NCBI RefSeq assembly: GCF_003977665.1
Contig: NZ_RYYV01000026.1
Coordinates: 1-52,734 of the forward strand
Reading direction: 5' to 3'
DNA from: Dyella choica
Lineage (GTDB): Bacteria; Pseudomonadota; Gammaproteobacteria; Xanthomonadales; Rhodanobacteraceae
Length of the DNA stretch: 52,734 nt
Part shown: positions 25,698 through 33,635 of the stretch, piece by piece
Layout: each line of letters begins with the position of its first letter
Numbering within the stretch: the stretch's first letter is position 1
Made by a program: the position numbers and the translations under genes
The notes under the pieces: model-generated
The model's database searches: none
The model's input: only the letters and a program-made list of their open reading frames with translations
Told to the model about the DNA's origin: nothing

Positions 25698-26765
25698 ATG
25701 AGTTGCTCTGCAGTGTCCATCAAAGGGAAACCCACTTCCTTCGATATCGCCCACCTGACCGGGGTCTCGCAGTCCACGGTCTCGCGAGCGTTGCGCGGCA
25801 GCCCGCTGGTGAGCGAGGAAACCCGCCAGCGCATCAAGGCGGCGGCAGACCAGCTCAACTACAAAGTGGACAAGAACGCCTCGAACTTGCGTTCGCAGCA
25901 CTCGGGCACCCTTGCCTTGCTGCTGTTCGAGGACCCTACCGCCGACGACTCGCACATCAATCCGTTCTTTCTTTCGATGCTGGGCTCGATCACGCGCGCC
26001 TGCGCCCTGCGCGGCTACGATCTGCTGATTTCGTTCCAGCAGCTGTCCGACGATTGGCATGCCGACTACGCCGACACCAAGAAGGCGGACGGCATCATTC
26101 TGCTGGGCTACGGCGACTACCTGGCCTATCGCGACAAAATGCAGAAGCTGGCGGCCCAGGGCACCCGTTCCGTACGCTGGGGCGCGGTACTGCCCGACCA
26201 ACCGGACATTTCCATCGGCTGCGACAACCTGCAGGGCGGCCAGGCGGTGGCACGCCATCTGCTGGAACAAGGCTGCCGGCACATCGCCTTCCTCGGTGAT
26301 GCATCCAGCCACTACCCCGAATTCTTCGACCGCTATCACGGCTACGTTGCCGCACTGCAGGAGGCTGGCATGCAAGCGGATGCCGCCTTGCAAGTGGATG
26401 CCGCGGAGAGCACCGAGCAGGCCGGCTACGAAGCGCTGGAAAAACTGCTGAAGCGCAAGCTGCCGTTCGACGCCGTCTTTGCCGCCAGCGACCTGATCGC
26501 CATTGGCGCCATGCGTGCACTCGCCGACCACGGCATCAAGGTGCCGGAGCAGGTGGCGGTGGCGGGCTTCGACGATATTCCGATGGCCCGCTTCCTCAAT
26601 CCGCCGCTGACCACCGTGCTGCAGGACACCAAGCTGGCCGGCGAGACGCTGGTGGACAATCTGCTGAGCCTGATCCGCCGCGAGCCGGTGCAAACGCAGT
26701 TGCTGCCGGTGAAGCTGGTGGTGCGGCGGTCCAGCCAGTCCTCTTCCGCCCGCGGCAAAAGCTAG
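25698..26765 (+). CDS. LacI-family transcriptional regulator
   Basis: About 355 residues. The N-terminal HTH is typical (SFDIAHLTGVSQSTVSRALRGSPLVSEETRQRIKAAADQLNY), followed by the hinge and a sugar-binding-protein-like domain (ISIGCDNLQGGQAVARHLLEQGCRHIAFLG; AGFDDIPMARFLNPPLTTVLQD). The ATG at 25698 was used; a GTG at 25713 is also possible. LacI regulators usually sense a sugar. The three palindromes with a central CG at 33574, 40931 and 41120 are the kind of site such a protein binds, so it may be the repressor of the glucan locus 4 kb away. Its stop overlaps the stop of the convergent gene. Confidence 0.92.
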   Translation: MSCSAVSIKGKPTSFDIAHLTGVSQSTVSRALRGSPLVSEETRQRIKAAADQLNYKVDKNASNLRSQHSGTLALLLFEDPTADDSHINPFFLSMLGSITRACALRGYDLLISFQQLSDDWHADYADTKKADGIILLGYGDYLAYRDKMQKLAAQGTRSVRWGAVLPDQPDISIGCDNLQGGQAVARHLLEQGCRHIAFLGDASSHYPEFFDRYHGYVAALQEAGMQADAALQVDAAESTEQAGYEALEKLLKRKLPFDAVFAASDLIAIGAMRALADHGIKVPEQVAVAGFDDIPMARFLNPPLTTVLQDTKLAGETLVDNLLSLIRREPVQTQLLPVKLVVRRSSQSSSARGKS

Positions 26766-27121
26766 GATTCAGAACTGTCCGCCGTTGCCGGCTGTAGCCG
26801 GCCGTGGCGGAGCAACCGCGACTGGATCGCGCCTTTCGTACGCGCATGTTCCTCCGCCAGATGCTTGATCGGCGCCCCAGCGTCATAGGCTTCCAGCAAG
26901 CTTTTATCTTCTTCTTTGCTCCAGGGCTTGCCGGCATTGCCGGGCTGGGGACGCGTCCGTGCCGGTTTCTCGCGCTGTTCCAGCGCCCTTATCGCCTGGA
27001 ACAGCGCACGAACCACCACCAGGCGGTTGAACGGGGTTTGCTCGGCCAACACCTCGCCGGTAGCCGGGTCCACGCCATTGACGAGGGTTTCGAGAATCTG
27101 CCGGGCTTCGCTGGGGTTCAT
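26762..27121 (-). CDS. Small hypothetical protein with a Myb/SANT-like C-terminal HTH
   Basis: A 119-residue soluble protein with no firm function. The N-terminal half (NPSEARQILETLVNGVDPATGEVLAEQTPFNRLVVVRALFQAIRALE) is a helical unit I recognise only as widespread in proteobacterial hypothetical proteins. After a basic linker comes a SANT-like or DNA-binding helical region (KPWSKEEDKSLLEAYDAGAPIKHLAEEHARTKGAIQSRL). The start at 27121 gives the usual opening. It converges on the LacI gene, the two stop codons overlapping. Confidence 0.65.
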   Translation of the reverse strand: MNPSEARQILETLVNGVDPATGEVLAEQTPFNRLVVVRALFQAIRALEQREKPARTRPQPGNAGKPWSKEEDKSLLEAYDAGAPIKHLAEEHARTKGAIQSRLLRHGRLQPATADSSES

Positions 27122-27402
27122 GATCGGGGCGTCCTTGGGCTGAAGGTGCCAACATCGATACACTCGAAATGGCGGCCGGACTAGCGCCGAAACCGTTTAT
27201 CCCAGCAGGGCTGATCCGGGCCGTCGTGTAGGCATAAAACGAGCAGGGGATCTGGCATACGCTTGCCCTTTCCGGCATCCGAAACCATCTCCTGCCAGCT
27301 TGTCGAATTCCGTCTTGTTGCTTCGTCATCTTTCCGAAGACCCCCGGACCGGTTGTGCTGGACGCGGGTCCCCCCGATCCTTTAGTCACGGAGAAAGCAC
27401 TC

Positions 27403-27816
27403 ATGTACGTCCAGTCCTACCTGTTCTTCAGCGGCCGCTGCGACGAAGCCCTGGGTTATTACGAGAAGCATCTGGGCGCCAAGATCCACGCAAAGATGCG
27501 CTACGGCGACGCACCGCCGGATCAACGCCCGAACTCGGACGCAGCCAGTGATCACATCATGTACAGCAACTTCAGCATCGGCGACACGGTGCTGATGGCC
27601 TCCGACGATTGCATCAATACAAACACGAAATTCCAGGGCTTTTCGCTTTCGCTGAGCGTCAATACCAAGGATGAAGCCGAGCGCGCCTTCAACGCGCTGG
27701 CTGATGGCGGCCAAGTGCATGCACCGCTGAGCGAGACCTTCTTTTCACCCTATTTCGGCATGGTGGTGGACCGTTTCGGCATCAGCTGGATGGTGCTCAT
27801 TCCGGGGCAGCAGTAG
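27403..27816 (+). CDS. VOC-superfamily protein (PhnB-like)
   Basis: A 137-residue protein of the vicinal-oxygen-chelate fold (glyoxalase/PhnB type). Evidence is the paired beta-alpha-beta pattern: YLFFSGRCDEALGYYEKHLGAKI at the N-terminus, HIMYSNFSIGDTVLMASDD in the middle and PYFGMVVDRFGISWMVLIP at the end. GGAG lies nine bases before the ATG. It begins a probable three-gene unit with the YciI protein and the ECF sigma factor. Reaction unknown. Confidence 0.85.
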   Translation: MYVQSYLFFSGRCDEALGYYEKHLGAKIHAKMRYGDAPPDQRPNSDAASDHIMYSNFSIGDTVLMASDDCINTNTKFQGFSLSLSVNTKDEAERAFNALADGGQVHAPLSETFFSPYFGMVVDRFGISWMVLIPGQQ

Positions 27817-27827
27817 GGAGAACCGTC

Positions 27828-28241
27828 ATGCGCTTCATGATGCTGATGCTGCCCGAGGGCTATCGCGACGCCGCGCCCGACACCCGGCCAAGCGCCGAAG
27901 GCGTGGAAAAAATGATGCGGTTCAACAAGTCGCTGCAGGAAGCCGGCGTGCTGCTTGCCCTGGATGGTCTGCATCCCCCCTCGAGCGGTGTGCGCGTGAG
28001 CTCCGTCAACGGCAAATCGAAGGTCGTCGATGGTCCCTTCGCCGAAGCCAAGGAAGTGGTTGGCGGCTATTGGATGATCGACGTGGCTACCCGAGACGAA
28101 GCGGTGGCATGGGCTACCCGCTGCCCGCTCAATCCGGGCGATACGATCGAAATTCGCCAGGTGTTCGAGATGACGGATTTCCCGGCCGACGTTCGCAAAG
28201 CCGCCGAAGGCTTTGAAGATCCGCGCCAGCCGGCGCCTTGA
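27828..28241 (+). CDS. YciI/DGPF-domain protein
   Basis: A 137-residue YCII-related protein. The typical start RFMMLMLPEGY and the signature VVDGPFAEAKEVVGGYWMIDV (the DGPF motif) are present. These small ferredoxin-like proteins have no settled function, but they are the classic genomic partner of ECF42 sigma factors, and one follows here. GGGAGAA precedes the start. Confidence 0.9.
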   Translation: MRFMMLMLPEGYRDAAPDTRPSAEGVEKMMRFNKSLQEAGVLLALDGLHPPSSGVRVSSVNGKSKVVDGPFAEAKEVVGGYWMIDVATRDEAVAWATRCPLNPGDTIEIRQVFEMTDFPADVRKAAEGFEDPRQPAP

Positions 28242-28293
28242 TGTGCCGTCATGAACTTGCACAACGCCCAGGCAAGTGCTGTCATCGGTGGCC

Positions 28294-29571
28294 ATGACGG
28301 CCACCGACATCCATCGCAGCATCGAAGCAGTATGGCGCATCGAATCGGCGCGGCTGATTGCCGGCCTCGCGCGCATGCTGCGCGACGTGGGGCTGGCCGA
28401 GGAACTGGCGCAGGACGCGTTGGTGACCGCGCTCGAGCGCTGGCCGCAAACCGGTGTACCGGACAACCCCGGCGCGTGGCTGATGACCGCCGCCAAGCAT
28501 CGCGCCATCGACCAGTTGCGGCGCAAGAAGCTGATCGAACGCAAGCATGAGGCCCTCGCCTATGAAACGGAAGGCGAGGTCGAGGACGGCAAGTCGGAGC
28601 TGGAAACCATGCTCGACGACGACATCGGCGACGACCTGCTCAGGCTGATCTTCACGGCCTGCCACCCGGTGCTTTCGGCCGAGGCACGCGCTGCGCTCAC
28701 CCTGCGCCTGCTCGGCGGCCTGACCACGGACGAAATCGCGCGCGCCTTTCTCGTGCCCGAACCGACCATTTCGCAGCGTATCGTCCGCGCCAAGCGCACG
28801 CTGGCCGAAAAGCGCATTCCCTTCGAAGTGCCGCGCGGGGAAGAACGCAATGAACGGCTCGCCTCCGTGCTTGAAGTGATCTACCTGATCTTCAACGAAG
28901 GTTATGCGACCACCTCCGGCGACGACTGGATCCGCCCAGAGCTGTGCAACGAAGCCATGCGCCTGGGACGCGTGCTGGCCGGCCTGGCGCCGCAGGAACC
29001 GGAAGTGCTGGGCTTGATGGCCTTGATGGAAATCCAGGCCTCGCGCCTGCGCGCGCGCACCACGCCGACGGGCGAGCCGATCCTGCTGCCGGACCAGGAT
29101 CGCAGCCGCTGGGATCCGCTGTTGATCCGCCGCGGCCTGGCCGCGCTGGAACACGCCGAGAAACTGGGCGGCACGCGTGGCCCCTATGCGCTGCAAGCAG
29201 CCATTGGCGCCTGCCATGCGCGTGCGCGCACTGCCGAAGCTACGGACTGGAAGCGTATCGCTGCGCTGTATGCGGAGCTGGCGCAGGCGTTGCCGTCGCC
29301 GATCGTCGAGCTCAATCGAGCGGTGGCTGTGGCGATGGCATCCGGCCCGGCCGCCGGGCTTGCGCTGGTCGATGCGCTGGCGGATGAGCCGCTGCTGCGC
29401 AACTATCACCTGCTGCCCAGTGTGCGCGGCGATTTGCTCAGCCGCCTGGAACGGCACGCCGAAGCGCGCGAAGAATTCGAGCGCGCGGCCACGCTGACGC
29501 GCAATGGACGGGAACGAACCTTCTTGCAACAGCGCGCCGCCGCTTGTGCGGAAGCTGCGCGTCATCCGTAG
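28294..29571 (+). CDS. ECF42-like RNA polymerase sigma factor with C-terminal extension
   Basis: A 425-residue sigma factor, much longer than a standard ECF protein. Region 2 is at about 10-75 (LAEELAQDALVTALERWPQTGVPDNPGAWLMTAAKHRAIDQLRR) and region 4 at about 105-165 (LTLRLLGGLTTDEIARAFLVPEPTISQRIVRAKRTLAEKRI). A roughly 250-residue TPR-like extension begins with the FNEGYATTSGDDW motif typical of ECF42/SigJ-like proteins. Neighbouring DGPF and VOC genes match the known ECF42 context; no anti-sigma gene is seen. The TAG stop is formed by the GTAG end of a REP element. Confidence 0.92.
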   Translation: MTATDIHRSIEAVWRIESARLIAGLARMLRDVGLAEELAQDALVTALERWPQTGVPDNPGAWLMTAAKHRAIDQLRRKKLIERKHEALAYETEGEVEDGKSELETMLDDDIGDDLLRLIFTACHPVLSAEARAALTLRLLGGLTTDEIARAFLVPEPTISQRIVRAKRTLAEKRIPFEVPRGEERNERLASVLEVIYLIFNEGYATTSGDDWIRPELCNEAMRLGRVLAGLAPQEPEVLGLMALMEIQASRLRARTTPTGEPILLPDQDRSRWDPLLIRRGLAALEHAEKLGGTRGPYALQAAIGACHARARTAEATDWKRIAALYAELAQALPSPIVELNRAVAVAMASGPAAGLALVDALADEPLLRNYHLLPSVRGDLLSRLERHAEAREEFERAATLTRNGRERTFLQQRAAACAEAARHP

Positions 29572-29588
29572 GTTGGGGTTTGCACCCT
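29568..29588 (+). repeat. Decayed GTAG REP element, left copy
   Basis: GTAGGTTGGGGTTTGCACCC starts within the last codons of the sigma gene; the TAG stop (29569-29571) belongs to the GTAG. The right arm is decayed. Its inverted partner lies at 29766-29784. Confidence 0.6.
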
Positions 29589-29765
29589 GAGGCATCCCCA
29601 CGCTTTTCGATAAAAAACCTTTGCTACATCGGGGAGATAGCTTATCGCGGCGATGCCTCACGTTTTTGCTCGGCCTTCACCGGAATGACGATTCGCTCTG
29701 AAATCGCATTGCCTGCACCGTTGATTTTTGCGGAATGCAAGTCAAAAAACATCGGGATATATCAG

Positions 29766-29784
29766 GGTTGGCACCCCAACCTAC
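29766..29784 (-). repeat. GTAG REP element, right copy
   Basis: GGTTGG-CACC-CCAACC is a perfect 6-bp stem followed by TAC, reading GTAGG on the minus strand. Positions 29781-29783 are the TAG stop codon of the MFS gene. It is in inverted orientation to 29568-29588; the 180 bp between hold no recognisable gene. Confidence 0.65.
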
Positions 29785-31250
29785 GCAAGCGCAGGCTCCT
29801 GCACCCTCAACACGCTCAATCCCGCTACCAGCAAGCTGGCTCCGCCGAGCATCAGCGCATAGATCGGCTGGCCGTGAAAGAACAAGCGCAGCAACACGCC
29901 AAGCACGCTTGCGGCAAGCAACTGCGGAATCACCACGAAGAAATTGAAGATGCCCATATAGACGCCCATCTTCTCCGCCGGCAGATTGTCCGACAGCAGC
30001 GCATAGGGCAACGAGAGGATCGACGCCCACGCAAAACCCACACCCAGCATCGGCAGCAACAGCCAGTGCGGCTCGCGGATCAACAGGAACGAAATCAGCC
30101 CCGCGCCACCCAGCCACAAGTTGACCAGGTGACTGATGCGCAGGCCCCAGCGGCGTACCATCCAGGGAACCACCAGCGACGCCAGCGCCGCAAAACCGTT
30201 GTAGGCCGCGAACAACACGCCAACCCAATTGGCGCCATTGTTGTACGCCGCCGATTGCGGATCGCTGCTGCCGAAATGAACCTGCGCCACACCGGCCGTG
30301 GTGTAGATCCACATCGCGAACATCGCGAACCAGGAAAAGAACTGCACCAGCGCCAGGCGGCGCATGGCGGGCGGCATCGTGTTCACGTCAGTCATCACTT
30401 GCGTGAACACATCATTGCCATGCGCCACGCTCACCCACAATTGCGAGAGCCCGAAGGCGGCCAGACCGCCGGCCAGCAGGTACAGCTCATGTTCGAGGTT
30501 GTACCTGTGCACGAGCCAGCCACCCAGCAGTCCGGCCAGCAGCCAGGCCAGGCCATGCCTGCTGGCGCTGGCACGTTCCACTTGCATCGGCTCCGGTTTC
30601 ACCGCGTCGTCGAACACATGCAACTGCTCGGGCGGGTATTCCCGCGTAGACAACACCGTCCACAGGACCGAACCCAGCAACACCGCGCCGCCGATATAGA
30701 ACGCGTCGCGTACCGTGGCGGGAATGCCTCCGGGGCCGGCCACATTGCTCACGCCCAAATGGGCAAGCAGATAGGGCAGCGCCGACGCCACCACCGCGCC
30801 CAGGCCGATGAAGAAGCTCTGCATCGCATAGCCGAGCGGCCGCTGCCCGGTCGGCAACTGGTCGCCGACGAACGCACGAAACGGCTCCATCGACACGTTG
30901 ATCGATGCATCCATCAGCCACAGCAACATCGCGGCGATCCACAGCAATCCCGAGTTGGGCATCCACAGCAAGGCCAGCGTGGTAAGCACGGCGCCCGCCA
31001 GGAAATAGGGACGGCGCCGCCCCAGCCGCCCCCAGGTGCGGTCGGAGGCATAGCCGATCAGCGGCTGCACGATCAGCCCGGTGAACGGCGCGGCGATCCA
31101 CAGCATGGGGATGTCGCCCACGCTCGCGCCCAGGGTCTGGAAGATGCGGCTGACATTGGCGTTCTGCAGCGCAAAGGCGAACTGGATGCCAAGAAAGCCG
31201 AAACACATGTTCCAGATCTGCCAGAAAGACCGGTTCGGTTTGCGATTCAT
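29781..31250 (-). CDS. MFS sugar transporter of the GPH/SUT type
   Basis: A 489-residue inner-membrane carrier with about twelve helices. The opening IWNMCFGFLGIQFAFALQNANVSRIFQTLGA and the loop LIGYASDRTWGRLGRRRPYFLAGAVL are typical of sucrose/maltose permeases like Caulobacter MalY or Xanthomonas SuxC. It would bring maltose or short maltodextrins from the periplasm into the cytoplasm. The start overlaps the upstream glycosidase stop by four bases (ATGA), so translation is probably coupled. The stop codon lies within a REP element. Confidence 0.88.
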   Translation of the reverse strand: MNRKPNRSFWQIWNMCFGFLGIQFAFALQNANVSRIFQTLGASVGDIPMLWIAAPFTGLIVQPLIGYASDRTWGRLGRRRPYFLAGAVLTTLALLWMPNSGLLWIAAMLLWLMDASINVSMEPFRAFVGDQLPTGQRPLGYAMQSFFIGLGAVVASALPYLLAHLGVSNVAGPGGIPATVRDAFYIGGAVLLGSVLWTVLSTREYPPEQLHVFDDAVKPEPMQVERASASRHGLAWLLAGLLGGWLVHRYNLEHELYLLAGGLAAFGLSQLWVSVAHGNDVFTQVMTDVNTMPPAMRRLALVQFFSWFAMFAMWIYTTAGVAQVHFGSSDPQSAAYNNGANWVGVLFAAYNGFAALASLVVPWMVRRWGLRISHLVNLWLGGAGLISFLLIREPHWLLLPMLGVGFAWASILSLPYALLSDNLPAEKMGVYMGIFNFFVVIPQLLAASVLGVLLRLFFHGQPIYALMLGGASLLVAGLSVLRVQEPALA

Positions 31251-33427
31251 AACGTACCCGTCGCCGGCGTGATGATCAGATCGCCGATGCGTGCATCGTT
31301 GAGCGGCCCTTTGCTGCCGCCCTTGCCGCCGGTGTAGTGCGCGAAATGGCTGAGATCGCTCATGTTGAAACCTTGCTCAAGCTCGAAGCGGCACGCGGCA
31401 CCAGCTTTTGCGGTAATCACGCCCTGGCTAGACGACTGCTCGCCCATGCTGTGCGGCATCACCATGGGTACGCGTTGCGGTGCTTCGTTGCCACAGTGCG
31501 CCAACAGTACTTTCACCGCCGCGGTCACGCCGGTGTTGATCGGACCATGGTTGTTTTCATAGCGCAGCCATACTCGATAGCGGCCCGTGGCAGGCGCGGT
31601 CCACGCGCGCGGCCAGCTGTCGTCGATCGCCGCCGGCTCACCGCCGCAAACAGTCGGGCTGTGCAGCGATTCGATACCATGTCCGTCCACCCGCGTGACG
31701 CTCACGCACGGCGGCTTCGCGCCCTGTGCGATGTAAGTGCTGCCATCAATACTACCCACGCGCTGCCCGTCCGCATACAGCACCAGCTTGCCATCCGCTT
31801 CCACCCGCCAACCTCTGTTGTCTTTGTCGATAGCGGGGGCGTCGGGCGATATCGGGCCATACAGCGGCGCGTCGGTGCGCAGGGGAAGCAAGGGCTGGTT
31901 GATGGCCTTCAGCGTGACCACCGTTTCGCCACCTCGCTGCCTGATGGTGTCGGCCACCAGCAGATTGCCCTGCAGCTTGTGCGGAAGGCGCAGCGTTATG
32001 CTCCGCTCAGGGCCGTACAGCCGAATGTTGTCCCGCTCGCCGAACAGTGTCGGCACCAGGGAGACCGGCAGCTTCGGCTCGATGCGGCCATCCTGCGCAA
32101 GGCCGAACACGCCCTCGTTCACCATGTCCAGATACGCAGCCACGGACCACAGCTGCCGCGGCGAATCGACCACCGGCCCGCTGAGCTCACCTTCATCCAC
32201 GTGCGTGGCCTGCGTGACCAGTTCGTAGTTCTCCATGTTGGAGCCGCTCATGGCAGCGCCCCGCATGATCGAACGCAGCTCATGAGCGATGCGCGCCGGG
32301 TCGTCCACAACACGGGCGGCGCGCAGCGCATAGGCGCTGACGAACGGCCAGATCGCGCGATTGTGATAGACCGGTTGATCGCTGCGTTCAGGCCAGATCA
32401 CCGGGCTGCCCGCCGCCCAGGTGGGATAATTCGCCAGGGCGATGCGCGCGCTTTCGCCTTCGGCGACGCCACTGATGATGACCAGGGCCGTGCCGAGCAG
32501 ATCGTAGGTTTCGTACGGCGTGCCGTCACCGCCGATGTAACTCATGTACATGCCGCGATCCGCGCGCCAGAACCGCGCATTGACGGCGCGCCTGAGCGCG
32601 GCGGCTTGCTCTTCATAACGTCTTGCCTTGGCCGCATCCCCATGCTCTTTCGCCAGCCGCACTGCCAGCTGCAGGGCCTGGTAGTGCAGAACATTGGTGG
32701 ACAGCGCAAACGACTGGGCAATGAATCCCACGTTGCTCGCCGTCCATGCCGGATAGGTCTGTTCGCGCCAATCCAGGAACGAGGTTTCACCGCGATACAG
32801 TCCCAGCTCCGGATCGAACGCATACTGCCGGTCCTGCGCCAGCGTATCGCTCAGCGCGCGGTACACGTTGCCGGCAAAAGCCTTGTCGTCGAGCAGATGC
32901 TGCGCTCCCAGGAACCACACCACGCGGTCGGTACTGATCGGCCAGCTGCCGCCCGAGCCGGTGTCCTGCATCACGTACAGCCCTTGCGGCAAGGCCGGAT
33001 TACGCATACTCGACAGCTTGAACCCCAAGCCGTTGCGCGAACGCTGCGGATCGAATTGCCACAAGCCGAGGTCGATCGCATAGGAAAGGTCGCGCGTCCA
33101 CACGTACGGCCATTTCGCGCCGGTCTCGAAGCAGTTGCATGGAATCGGCTGGCCATGATCGAACGCGTCGTCGCGAATGGCGGTGACCGAATTCTGCGTC
33201 AGCTCCTCCTGCGCCATGGCGAACAGACCGTCGAACATCGAGCTGGCCGTTTCCGTACGCATGCGCTGTGCGCCGATGTCGCGCTTACCGAACGGGCCGG
33301 TCAAAATGAAGCGTTCCCCCTTCGCCACGCTCATGTGCGCCTGCTGTCCGCGCCACGCGATCTCGTCACGCCACACGTCTCCTTGGGCGTTCGCGGCCAG
33401 AGCCGCCATCATTACAACGCTCAGCAT
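31247..33427 (-). CDS. Exported six-hairpin (alpha/alpha)6 glycosidase-like protein
   Basis: About 726 residues. The ATG at 33427 has GGAG five bases upstream; a GTG two codons earlier is possible. A short signal peptide is followed by a central six-hairpin toroid (about 95-440) with KWPYVWTRDLSYAIDLGLWQFDP, the WxRD motif of GH15/GH63-type enzymes, and YHNRAIWPFVSAYALRAARV, then a long beta-rich C-terminal part. I cannot place it in a numbered GH family. Position between a GH31 gene and an MFS gene suggests it acts on alpha-glucan oligosaccharides in the periplasm or outside. A palindromic operator lies about 150 bp upstream. Confidence 0.7.
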   Translation of the reverse strand: MLSVVMMAALAANAQGDVWRDEIAWRGQQAHMSVAKGERFILTGPFGKRDIGAQRMRTETASSMFDGLFAMAQEELTQNSVTAIRDDAFDHGQPIPCNCFETGAKWPYVWTRDLSYAIDLGLWQFDPQRSRNGLGFKLSSMRNPALPQGLYVMQDTGSGGSWPISTDRVVWFLGAQHLLDDKAFAGNVYRALSDTLAQDRQYAFDPELGLYRGETSFLDWREQTYPAWTASNVGFIAQSFALSTNVLHYQALQLAVRLAKEHGDAAKARRYEEQAAALRRAVNARFWRADRGMYMSYIGGDGTPYETYDLLGTALVIISGVAEGESARIALANYPTWAAGSPVIWPERSDQPVYHNRAIWPFVSAYALRAARVVDDPARIAHELRSIMRGAAMSGSNMENYELVTQATHVDEGELSGPVVDSPRQLWSVAAYLDMVNEGVFGLAQDGRIEPKLPVSLVPTLFGERDNIRLYGPERSITLRLPHKLQGNLLVADTIRQRGGETVVTLKAINQPLLPLRTDAPLYGPISPDAPAIDKDNRGWRVEADGKLVLYADGQRVGSIDGSTYIAQGAKPPCVSVTRVDGHGIESLHSPTVCGGEPAAIDDSWPRAWTAPATGRYRVWLRYENNHGPINTGVTAAVKVLLAHCGNEAPQRVPMVMPHSMGEQSSSQGVITAKAGAACRFELEQGFNMSDLSHFAHYTGGKGGSKGPLNDARIGDLIITPATGTL

Positions 33428-33573
33428 GCGCACTCCGCGAATGGGTAAATCAGAACAGGATGCCGGTTATGGCATGACGCGAAGCGCGGCACATGCTGCA
33501 GTTGCAGCAAAGGCAGGCATTTCGCGCAGGTGATCTCGCATGGTAGGCAAGCCAGCACGGGAGCACAGCGTTC

Positions 33574-33588
33574 TGCATACGTATTCAT
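33574..33588 (-). promoter_or_regulatory. Glucan-locus operator copy 1
   Basis: TGCATACGTATTCAT, a near-palindrome centred on ACGT. Identical to 40931-40945 and the reverse complement of 41120-41134. It sits about 147 bp upstream of the six-hairpin glycosidase gene, suggesting that gene and the MFS gene have their own promoter here. Confidence 0.7.
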
Positions 33589-33592
33589 TTCT

Positions 33593-33626
33593 CTGCTCCC
33601 TCACCCGCTTGTGTGGGAGAGAGCAG
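33593..33626 (-). terminator. Imperfect hairpin after the GH31 gene
   Basis: CTGCTCCCTCACCC and GTGGGAGAGAGCAG pair with a few mismatches around GCTTGT. It lies ten bases past the GH31 stop and upstream of the operator, a sensible place to end the upstream transcript. Confidence 0.5.
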
Positions 33627-33635
33627 ACTCGTCGC

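Noticed and set aside
29572-29765. Possible remnant gene between the two REP copies
   Set aside because: No frame with family character on either strand; treated as intergenic DNA between inverted repeats.
31337-33448. 703-codon open frame opposite the six-hairpin glycosidase gene, and similar long frames opposite GH31 (33720-35498) and polA (22720-24990)
   Set aside because: They lie wholly antisense to genes with clear family motifs, are rich in Arg, His, Gly and Gln with no domain pattern, and are the expected by-product of strong GC bias at third codon positions.
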